Under the pieces are notes generated by a model. The model did not search any database, was not told the DNA's origin, and saw nothing but the letters and a program-made list of their open reading frames with translations. Source: Monodelphis domestica (taxonomy: Eukaryota > Chordata > Mammalia > Didelphimorphia > Didelphidae). Taken from it: 64,000 bases of DNA. Shown piece by piece: positions 40,501-52,638 of the stretch. Position numbers and translations under genes: made by a program. The first letter of the stretch is position 1. Each line of letters starts with the position of its first letter. Location: contig NC_077232.1 in the NCBI RefSeq assembly GCF_027887165.1, forward strand, positions 2,386,162 through 2,450,161, read 5' to 3'.

Positions 40501-43500
40501 GGTTCAACTGGACACTTCAGCCTACTAGGTTTTCTTCTCTAATTCTATTCAATCAATAAACATTTATGAAGTCCCTACTGTATGCCAAGCACTCTACCAG
40601 GTGCTAGGGATCAAAAGATAAAAATGAGATGGGCCTTGCCTTCAAGGACACACCAAGTCCATAGAAAAGGAAATCAAAATCTATGCAGAGTCAATCCAAA
40701 AGAATTTGGGGGGAGGTTCAGGAAAGGCCTTGTTTGGGATTCAGCATTGGAGCTAAACTTTGAAAAGAGTGAGTAGCCCAGTCACAGAACCAGGAGGGGG
40801 AAGGCCAAGTCCAGCCAACAGCAAGCACGTATTACTGCCTCTGGTCAGACCCATCATGGTCAAGGAGGAAATCCTTCATTCCACGAAGGCTGAGCACCAG
40901 GGGTCAATCCCAAGGTCTCCATCTCAACAAGAAAACAGGACTGTCCCCCTCAGCCTACAATGGCAGTGACTAACTCAAGCATCCTCTCTGAGCCTTCCTG
41001 CACAAAGTAGGAATAGCGAAAAGGCAAACATTTATTCCCTCCCAGGGACTTACTAAGCCTTATGATGCTCCAGAGATGAGATATGACTGTCCTGGTAGAC
41101 TAGGTGCCACATGATAGGTATCTCCTTGTGGCCATGATAGAATTAGACCTGCAGAAGGGGGAGGAGGGGTGGGAATAAGCCTTTTCTAATCAAGCACCTA
41201 CTATGTGGCAGGCACTGTGCTAAGCACTTTACAGATATCTCCTTTAATCCTCACAACAACCCAGTGCCATACTGTCTCTGTTTTACAGTTGAAGAAACTG
41301 AGGCAGGCCAAAGTTAAGTAACACAGTGAGTAAGTTCCCGAGGCAAAAACTCCAAGCCCAGTGCTCTATCCAGAGCACCACTTAGCTCTAGAACCGTGAT
41401 GGTGAACCTATGACACACATGTCAGTACTGACACACAGCCATTTTTATGACACACGGCCACATACAGAGAAGTCTGGGGCCACATGCTAAGAAGGCAATT
41501 TCATCCGCCATAAAGTGTCTAGTTCTGGGACTTCCAGTTAGGCCATTAGGGGATCTTTGACCTCACTTCCGACCAGCAGAGCAGGGAACAGCGAGATACG
41601 GCAGGGACGCATCTCTGGAGCCCTGTGATTGCCATTACCAGCAACCACATAACCACAGCAACCATCATCCAATCTACTGTTCTGAGGTGTCGTGGATTTC
41701 TATTTAACCATCCTTACTGAGATAAGTGAGGGGGAGGCTGGGAGAGGCGAGAGCCTCTATGTGCTATGGGTGCTGTTTCCCACCATCAGAAATAGTGGCA
41801 GCCATCTTAATTTATATAAGGAATGCCATCTTGCAGCATAATGCAGACTTCACCCCTATTTCTGCTTATTGACCCTGCCCTTTCCTTGTGCCATCTTGTG
41901 GTCAGTTAGACTAGTTAACCCCTAATTGCCTGCAGGGCTAACCGACTATCTATAATTCTATCATCTGTCACTGCCCCCCATGGAGAACCCCAAAAATAAA
42001 AGCCAAGGTTAAGTAAAGGAGTTATCCAGATATCTGCTGAAGGTTTCTCTCTACCAAAAGCAGAGCAGTTAATAACTACTTTACTTGCAGTAATAATTTT
42101 AAATACTTCAAAAGGTAAACAAACCTCAAGAGAAATTACATTCTTTTATTTCCATTACTAATGTAGCAGTAGCCAACCCTTTCAAGAGACATGGACCGAG
42201 ATGTATGGCATTATAGAAAAAAAATGGCAGATCATTTTGCATTCTATGTACTGAAACCATAGTAAGCAGAACATGGAATATAAATAGACATTTTGAAATT
42301 AATCATTCTCAGCACTTGAAAAAAAGTGAGGATGAAAGGATGGAATACATTTCCAGGCAGCTACACCTTTATAAGAACCAATCTAATTTCATCCTTAAAT
42401 GTGTAAAAGGCTCTACAAATTTAACATCTGCAAGTTTGAGCATTGCTCACTCCCTAGCTCATCATGGAAAAGCAGTCAGGGAGGGAGAAAATTATTAAAG
42501 AAACTCTCCTAAGAGGTACACCAGTTCTATTTCACAATATGCAGAATAAAGATGCAATTATTAAGAGAATATCTGAGTTGCCACTCAATAGATATATCAT
42601 AAAAGACCAAATAATGATTCTAAACACAAACATACAACATCAATTAAAGAGAGACATAAGTCATTGTAAATATTTTTTGATCTCTCTTGATGAAACTACT
42701 GATGTCACATCACATGCTCAGTTGGCCATTATTGGTTGATATTCTGCTGGTCTAACAATGAGAGAAGAGTTGATAAAGTTAGTATCAATGCCAACAAGGA
42801 CATCAGGAAACGAAATATGTAAGGTTGTTATACAAACATTCCATGACCTAAGCATTGATATCTCTAAAGTTGTGTCAATGACGACAGATGAGGCACCAAA
42901 CATGATGGGGAAAAAAGTTGTATTTGTCAAATTGTTTAAGGAAGCTGTTGGACATCTGTTGGACAGCCTTTTCATTATATTATCCATCCGGAGGCTTTAT
43001 GTGCCAAGGCAGGATTCACCAATTTAAACTTCATGTCAGTTCATACAAAAAGTTAATTTAATAGCTGCTCTCCCCCTTCACAAGTGAGAATGTTCTGCAA
43101 TTTTACTGGAGGTTGATTCCGCCTACAGTGGACTGCTGATGTACAATAATGTAAGATGGCTAAGCCAAGGCAAAGTTCTTGAGTGCTTTGTGGAGTGCTT
43201 TGAAGAAATTAATGTATTTCTTGAAGATAAGGATCTGGTAAACTTTCCTCATCTCAATGATGATAAGTGGGTCATCACCCTGATGTTTTTTCAGATCTCT
43301 CTGTTCATATTAATGAATTGAACTTAAAAGTTACAAGTTTTGGCAAAAATATTGATGTTATGTTTGGATACATAAAAGCTTTTGAAAAACTTAAAATTTT
43401 CAAGCAAGATATAGAAATTAAAACTTATAAGTATTTTCTTTGAGTTACAAAGTATTTTGAGAAGGCCAGTGCAGCTGTACAAAATGAAATGGAACCCTTG

Positions 43501-45756
43501 CATATAAAGTACCAACATGTTTTAGAATTGTTACTTGACCAGTTCAATGATAAGTTTAATCAATTTAGAAGCCTAGAAGAGACCATGAAAATAATTAAGT
43601 ATCCTGATGTAGTAGTCTACAGTAGTTTGGAATTAAATGGTTTCCGATGGATGCAAATTGATGATTTGAAGATGCAACTTGCAGAATTTCAAGATAGCAT
43701 CTGGGCTCAGGTGTTTGTTGACTTGAGGTCAAAGCTTGAGAATCTAGAAAGGTGCCGCTTGGAGAATCAAGAGGAGTGCTATTATGAACAGGAAATTTGG
43801 AGTGCCTGGAACCAATTACCAGACACTTTTAGCACCCTGAAAAATATAGCAATGGCTTTGCTCACATTTTTTCCCTCTACATATTTTTGTGAGACCTTAT
43901 TCTCAGCATTAATCAAAACCAACAAAAGAAGCAGATTGACAGATGAAGTTAGTAGCACTTGCTTGGGCTGGAAGTGTACAAAATACTGACCTTCAATTGA
44001 AGATTTAGCCAATGAAATTCAGCAACAAAAAAGTCACAAATAGACAGGTTAGTTAAAGAATTCCCCCTCCCCCTCATTTATCTTAGTTCATGGCACCCCA
44101 TACAAGTTAAGTATATCAAGACCAACAAAAGAAACTGACTGACAGATGAACAAAGAAGTCACTAAGCAGGTAAGTTAAATAATTAGTTTTTGGTTTATTA
44201 AATACAGTTATATATTAAAATTATGCATTTTTGTTATTTGAACTAAAAATATCATGAAATTATGGTTATTTTCATGAAGTGACACACCATACAAGTTATG
44301 CTTGGTTTTTTGGTGAATTCTGACACACCAAGCTCAAAAGGTTGCCCATCACTACTCTAGAATGTCATCTGGAGGGGACCTCAAACACTACTGAGTTCTC
44401 CCCTTTAACTTATAGGAGAAGAAATTGAGGCCTCTGTAGAGCACTTGCCCAAGGTAACACATTCACATGATTTCAACAACTCAAAAAGATTTCCCTACCA
44501 GTACATACATTTCTAATATTTTTCACATAGTTGTCTACCAGTGAAGGAAGAAAAACATTCTGGAAACTAATTTAGAATTATATACAAAAAGGTGCCCAAC
44601 AATGGCTAACCTGTGACTTAGGTATATGGCTGATAGACTCATTCTCAAAGGAGATCAACAACATTTATAGTGACTTTTCTTCTGGGTAGGAAAAAAAAAG
44701 GAAGCCAGAAGGAGGAGCAACAATTGAGGAATGACTCAATCAGTCATGGTCTAAGAATGTAGGAGGTGATGAGGGGATGGTTTCAGAGAAACTTATATGT
44801 ATGTAGACTTGTGTGAACTGATGCAAGGCAAAATGGGCAGAACCAGAACCATGTATCCTGGAGCATCAAGATGAACAAAAATGAACAATTCCAAAGACTT
44901 GTGGGAATGGATGATGGATGAAATGAGCAGAACCAGAACAGTTTACACAGTAACTTCTCTGTTGAGACAAATTACTTTGAAAGCTGTGAGAACCAGGTAG
45001 AACCATCCACAGCTGAAGATGATCAATGAGGAAGCGTATCTACCTCCCAAGAGAAAGGAAAGCCCAAAAGAGAAAGGGAGCCCAGTGAGATGAGCCAATG
45101 AGGGAGTTTCTTTTGCTCCACTATGCATAACTGTTTCAAGGAACTTAGTCTCCCTTTCATTTACCCCTAATCGAAGTGGAAGGCTGGAAGGGAAAGACAT
45201 TTTGTTTAATTAAAAAAAGAGAGAGAGAGAGCAGGCAGGAGGGACGTATTACAGAAGCAGAATCTTGTGTGAATCCCCAGATGAGGTCATGGTAAATGAC
45301 TGCTGTTCTGGATAGGAGAGGAATCACACCAAGTTCTTTTTTCTCCTAAGATCTGGCATCACTCCTTCTACAATGTGCTCCATGTAGACCCAGAAAAACA
45401 TCCTCTTCTGGTGACAGAACACCTCTTTACTCCAAAAGCCAATAAAGAGAAATTGATAGAGGTAAGCAAGGTGGGAGGAGAGAGAAGGAAAGGCAAGAAT
45501 GCCAGCTTCTAAACCCTCCTGTGCCAGCACTCTCTGTTCTTACAGCCTTCCTAACTCTGACACTCTCTTTTACATTCTAAGGTTCTTCCAAGTTCTGATG
45601 TTCTGAGTTCTAGTAATCCTTCCAGTTCTGATTGTGTTCTAAGATTCCTTCTGGGTCCCTGTTATTGGTGTGGGTGTGTCCCTGTGGGTCAAGGAGTCAA
45701 ACATCATTCACAGCTTAAATACATTGTAATCCTGATTTAGCCTCTCACGAATTCGG

Positions 45757-45812
<56 letters not shown>

Positions 45813-48800
45813 GGGAAATGAGGGAAGTGTTTAAGGACAGTATACATTGCCCAGCACCCTGAACAACCTCTTGTTGGAGGTTGTGATATCTCCCAATCCT
45901 ACCCATGATGCTATTTGCCAACTTGGTACCCGAGGCATCCGTTTCCTCTGTAAAAGAGCAATGGGCTGTCTCCTCTTATTGGAAGTTTGCAAGCAAAGGT
46001 TTAATGGCTGCTTGTTGGTTTTGGAGAAGAGATTTCTGTTCAAAGCAATTCAATGAACATTTGGTCCAGGTACTGCTCTAAGGGCTAGAAATGCAAAGAT
46101 AAAACATTCCTGTCTTAGAGAACTTCTAGTCTATCTTCAAGAGAACATGGGTCTGAGATAAATGCAAAGGAAGGCTGCAAAGTAATTGAGAGAGAGAGAG
46201 CACTAGTGCCGGGGTCCCCAATCTTTTTACACAGGGGGCCAGTTCACTGTCCCTCAGACCATTGGAGGGCCGGACTATAAGAACATAACCCTAACCCTAA
46301 ATACGTTTCTATCCTAACCCTAACCCTAACCCTAACCCTAACTCTAATCCTAACCCTAACCCTAACCCTAACTGGGCAGCAGTATACACAGTGCGGAATC
46401 CCCTCCCCCAGATCACCACTCACCAATGCTGACGTCTTCCATTGAGCAGCCTCCAAGGTGCCACTGTGAGATTTAAAATGGTTGATGTCTTAAACTGTAG
46501 TGATTAAAATATCACAGTTAAAATAAATTGTGATAGATATAAGAGAGGGTGAGTAAATTTGACCACAGAAATATGTTTCACTACAGTGTCTTGGGTTTTT
46601 AAAATCAAATATAAGGTGGTCGCCAGGGAAATATTCCCAATTATTCAAATACCCAACTCAATTGGGTTTTATTGAGATTTTAATTAACAATACAATGAGT
46701 AATCAAAGAAAGAAAGAGAAAGAAAGGAATAAGTATGAAGGGCCTCAAGCCAATATGGCCTAGACCTGAGTCTTAAAAGAGAAATCAGTCAGTTTTTTAA
46801 CACTCACCACAAGGTCTGACTAAACAAGGATACTAGTGACACCAGGCCAGCATCCTTCCTCAAAGAGTCTTCCAGCCAGAGATTGTTTCAAAGGGCCTCT
46901 CTCAAGAGCCTCCAGAGCTCCTACCCCAGAGGGACAGAGCCCCTCAGAGGAGCTCCTCAAGGAGCTCTCCTTCAGAATGAGATTTCCTCCAAGAGCACTT
47001 CTCCTCAAAGAGATCTATCTCCAAGGAAAGAGCCCTCAAGCATCAGTCCTCAAGGAAATGAGTCTCTCAGAATGAGATCCTCCAGAATGAGAATCAGAAA
47101 TCGAGATCCCTGAATGAGACCCAAGCTCTTATTTTTAAGGGCAAAATTTTCTCTGTCACCTCCCCTAAGTCCTTACATCTACCAGTCACTGTAGCTGTTT
47201 CTAAAGGACCGCCCATTTTGAATTCACAGCTGAGTAGTTTTAATCTCTTTAGTAAGTCAGAAAAAAATGCTGCTGTGTCGACAAATTTCATTAAGAAAAA
47301 ACCTCTGAATAAGTTATCACCCTTTTAGGTTTAAGTAGTTTACAAGTTGCCCCACCTTTATAGGCACTTAGCATCCCATTGTATCAATTTTAAAAACAGG
47401 CATGACTCAAAGAACTTCCTGTCCTTTCCATAAGCATGGATCAAAGTACTTTTCATTGTTCTCAAGGAGCTCTCTGTCATAAAGCAGTCCTAAGTAGGGT
47501 GGAGTAGGGATATTCCCAAGGCAAGGAGCCCCCACACTCAAGTAGAGTTCTCACCATCTGCTAGGGAATTTTTTTAAGTAGAAGATTCCCCAATGGGGAA
47601 ATTTCCAACATTCATAAGTCTGAGAAATTTTAAGGTTTACACCACTCAAAGGATTATGTCACTGGAAATAGTTCTGTATGTGAGTGATGCCACGCTTTGA
47701 GGCACTGCCACATGCGGTGCTCCTCTCACTGACCACCAATGAAAGAGATGTCCCTTCCAGAAGTGTGGTGGGGGTCGGATACATGGCCTCAGGGGGCTGC
47801 AGGGGGCCTGGGGCCCTAGATTGGGAGTGGGCATGAGGAGGGGAATAAGAAAGGCCTCCAGTAGGATTTGGGCAGTGCTTTGAAAGAAGTTGGGGATCCC
47901 TTGAGGTGGAGAGGTTCAAGTGCCCCAGATGGAGATTCAGTGGCCCGGGGTCTCTTCCGGCAATGACACCCCAGGACCATGTAAGTAGATATTGCTTATG
48001 TGACTGATAGACGGGGCACTGCCTTCTCCCTACTTTTTCCCTCTGGCCCTCAATAGTGGCCCTTCCTGACCACTGACTCTCTTGCAGGTCATGTTTGAAT
48101 CCTTTAGAGTTCCTGCCTTATACGTAGCAATCCAGGACATCTTGTCACTGTTTTCTTCAGGCCGGACATCTGGTGAGTGCTGGCATCTCCATTCTGTTTT
48201 GCCTTGAAATTAGTTTTCCCAAATGTGTCCGTCAGAACCAAAATCTGCCCAGGCTATAGAATGCCCCATTCTTACCAAAGGGGGTCGCATGAGGAGCTCC
48301 TCTAAGGCCTCCCTCCTTGCTGGCAGTCTCTTTCCATGCTCTGAAGTCCTGCTTAGCTCTGCCGTTCTGTATTCCGGGACCCCTTCAGACTCTGCATTCT
48401 AAGGTTCTCCCCAGCCTCGCCCTCCTCTATTGGTCTCAGATTCCTCCCACCTCATGTGCTACATTCTAAGGGCTCTCCAGGCTCCATTGCCTGCCAGGCC
48501 ACCTTTTAGGTCCTGTTTCCTCCCACTCCCACCATGCCAGTTCTAAGGTCCATCCCCGCTTTGCTAGTTTATAGCCTTCTGCTGATCAGAGGGGGGGTGG
48601 GGCGTGGAACCTGCTAGAGAGCTGCCAGCCAATGGGCAATGCCCATCTGCACAGGTTTCCTCAGCCTGGGTAGTGCCAGGATTATTCCTCTTATTCTACA
48701 CGTGAGGAAGCTGAGGCTCCGCTGGGCCACTCTGACCTTTGGTCTTGTTTTCGTCTTGGCAATCTCTAAGGTTCTTTCCAGCCCTCCATCGGTGAAAGGC

Positions 48801-51800
48801 CCACACTGGTCAGAGGTTACCCAACCTGAGGCAGGGCTCGCCAGGCCTCGTCCCTCTGATCCGGTGCTCTCTATACACGAATGCCTCTTTGGAATTCCCG
48901 GGGAGATGGCGGCCTCTCTCTCCGAACCTGGCTGAAGGGGCCCCACTTTGAGCTTCAGGCCAAAATCCGATCCTGTCCCGACACCCACTAGACCTGGGCT
49001 TTGGCTTCTTTCGAGCAAAAGGACCCGCCCGCTTGGGAGGGAGCCAGTCTTGAGGCTGGACAATCGCCTTCCCAGAAAAATTAGGTCTGGTCTGCCTCTG
49101 GCATCCCAGCGCAGAAGGGGGGGGGGGTGGGGGACCCTCCAGGCTCTCCTCCAGCTCCCATTCCCATCCTCGCCTTTTCTGGGTTCTGAGTTGTGCCCGG
49201 CTCTGGGCCTCCGCTCCAGGCCAGCGGCCGCTCCGGTCACTCCCCTCCCGAGGTCTCCGGCTCTCTTAAGATTTCATGGCCGTCCCATACCCATGTTCCA
49301 AGGGTCGTCCAAGCTCGGAAGGGCCTCAAGGCTCCGGAGGGAGTGAGGGCCGGCTTCCCCGGTAGGCGGTGTCTCTGGAGCCCCGCCCCTCTGCCTTTGG
49401 TCCACATCTCCCCCCCACCCCCCCAGTTTTCCCCGCTCAGCTCCGCTGAAGAGAGCGGCGGACGCTGCTCTGGCTTCGCCGGGGCTCACCTGGGCCTCCT
49501 CCTCTTCCAGGACTCATCGTGAACTCCGGAGATCAGATGACGTACGGCGTGCCCATCGAGGGCGGCGACATCCTGCCCGACTCCATCATGACCATGGAGG
49601 TGGCCGGCCACGACCTCTCTATGGCCCTCATGAAGAGCCTCGTCAACAAGGGCTACTCGCTGTGCACCATGGGTGAGGCGGCACAGCCCCGTCAGGCAGC
49701 GGGCCAGGGGCCGCCCACAGACCTTCCCCTCATTGCGGCAAGCGTGGCTTAAACGTGTGCCCAGCCTGGGCCCTCATTCCGTCTCCCTGGAACTGTGCCA
49801 CCCCTTCTCCGACGGCCACTTTGCCCAGAGCCCGTCTCCCATAACCGCCCCATCTAGTGCCAGACTGATCTTCCCAGGGGCACACACAGCACACTTGCAT
49901 ACACCTGCACTTGCACACACGCATGCAGGCACACTCACACGTGTACACACATGGCACTTGCACACACGCATGCACACACGAACACGCATGCACACGTGCA
50001 CACACACACAAGAAACGTCTGTCAGTGGCTCTCTGGTGCCACGAGCACCAAGTACAAACTCTTCTGGCTGGCAGTGAAAGCCCTTCCGAGCCTGCTCCGG
50101 CCGGCCTTTCCGAGGAGATTTCCACCAGGCTCCCTCCTGGCGGCCCTCCGCGTGGCCGCCTTTACCAGAAGCCATTTCCACACACCATGTCCCGCCTCCT
50201 GCCCCCCGTAGCTCTCTTCCCCACCCCCTCCAAGCTCAGCCCAGGGCCGCCTCCTTCCGGAAGTCCATTTACAGTGGATGCACCCCCTCCCCGGCCAGCA
50301 AAGGTTTGGGCTGTCCTCGGGTCTGATCTGCTGCCCCATCTGCTGAGATCCCGGGCGGGGGGGGGGGGGTGTCTCCATAGTCACTTCTGTGTGCCCCCCC
50401 CAGCCCCTTCCCCACACCCGGCTTCCCCCCAGCACGGGCCCTGGGGCACAGCGGGTGCTCCCTGGATACCTGAAAGGCTGGATGGATGCATGCCCAGAGC
50501 TGAGGATAAAGAGATCACCGGAAAAGAAAAAGCCTCAAGGAGTGGCTTATATATTGGGGGGGGGGGGAGCATTTCTGTCATATAAAGGGGGCTATGAGGG
50601 CAGCTGGGTGGCTCAGGGGATGGAGAGCCAGGCCCGGAGATGGGAAGTCCTGGGTTCAAATTTGACTTCAGATACTTCCCAGCTGGGTGACCCTGGGCAA
50701 GTCACTTGGCCTCACCTTTACTGCTCTTCTGCCTTAGAACCACTATATCATATTGAATCTAGTGGAAGGTGGGGGGTTTTCTAAAGGAAATGACATGAGA
50801 AAGGGGTCCTCCTGGCCCTCCCCCATCCCGGCTCTGAAACAGGCAGTTCCCATCCTGGGTCTTCTCTTCCCCCAGTTGAACTGAACTTAGTGAGAGCCAT
50901 CAAGGAGAAGCTGTGCTACGTGGCTTTGGACTTCTTCGATGAGATGTTTTCAGAAGATGCCACAGCGGAGACCTTCACGCTCCCTGACGGCCGCATCATT
51001 TCCGTGAAGGAGGAGAGGTACCGAGTTCCTGAGGCTTTCTTCCAGCCCTCCTTGCTAAGTATGTCCACCAGAGACAGACAGGCTGGTAAATGAACATGTC
51101 CTCACACGTGTGTGCACACACATGCACACACATGCCTGTGGTAGCCATGCATGGCTCTGGGATGTCCTAAAGCAGGCAGTGGGGATTGTGGGGTCCAGCA
51201 GGGAGAGATGACGTGGGTGGGGTGGCCACAGCCAGAACGAGGAGGGGACTTGAAGGCTTTTCGGGGTGGGGGTGGGGATGCTGCTGGTTCAGTCACTTAT
51301 TCAGTGCCTGCCCTGTGCTAGGCACTTTGTCAAGCAGCCTGGTCACGTGGACACGAGAGACTCCGTCTTGCCTGGAGGAGCCTCTCAGAGGCCAGCCTCG
51401 TGGCCTCGGTCCATTGGGCAGGCCGCCTGGCGAAGCCTGCAGAGTCGTATCAGAATACGCACAAAGTAAGAGCTTCAAAGGGCTTCCTAGGATGCAGGAT
51501 GCAGGATGCAGGCCCCGGGAAAGGCAGTGATGGCTGTTCCGGCCTCGGGGCAGTCAGCCAGGGTGGGTGTCCAGAGTCCATACATGGATAAGCTTCATTG
51601 GGGAGGGAGGAGGGCAGGAAAGGCGTCCTGTGGAAGCTGACTTTGGGAGGCCACGAGGAATTCCAGGGGCTCATCTGGGATGGAGGGACAGGAAAGCCTG
51701 TCCTTAGGGACAGCACTCTGAGGGAACAGTGCCAGCAGCCCAGCTCAGGGGAAAGCCGGGAGACAGCCTGTGACGTCAAGGAAGTAAGAAACTGACTAGT

Positions 51801-52552
51801 GAGGGAGAAGAGCAGCACCAAGGCCAGCGTCTGTGCAATGAGAGGGATGAAGAAAAGGGGAAAGCCTGGGAAGGAAGGCCAGAGCCAGAGTTGTAAAATC
51901 CAAAGGCAAAATGAGTTTGTGTTATACTAAAAGCACCTGGAAGCCCCTAGAGGGACCCCTTGAGCAGAGGAGTGCCAGTCAGGCCTGGATCTTGGAAACG
52001 TCCAGGATCCGAGTGTGGAGACACCAGAAAGCAGGGAGGTGGGTTAGGAAGCCAGCACAGTGATGGCAGGCAAGCTAGTGGAGCTGAGGGCCTGGGCTTG
52101 GGCAGTGGTGAGGAGGGATGGACAGGAGAGATTGATGCCTTGGTGGCACAACGGATAAAACCCAACAGCTGATTAGACTATAGGAGTTGGAGCAAGAGAA
52201 AAATAAAGAATTCCAAGATTCCAAAGAAGGATGTCTGTGAGGATGGTCTGGAAGTGGTGGAGAAGAGGGGAAGAAGGCAAGGTGGGGAGGAGATCAGGAG
52301 CTCAGTTTGGGACAGGGCGAGTTTGTGAGGCCCAGGGGGCACCCAGCTTGAAATGACTAGCAAACAGCTCTGGTGAGAGTGGTCCAGAGCTCAAAATGGT
52401 TAGAGCTGGCCACAGACATCCAGGAATGCATAGAATGGAACTCACGAGAGCAGAGAGAAACAGAGGTGGAGAGGGAAACAGAGAGACAGAGGAAGAGGAA
52501 AAGAAGGAAGGAAGAAAGAGAAGAAACAGAGGAGAGAAAGTGACAGAGGGGA

Positions 52553-52638
<86 letters not shown>

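Noticed and set aside
46244..46456. Minus-strand frame with Val-Arg repeats
   Set aside because: Translation of the interstitial telomeric repeat.
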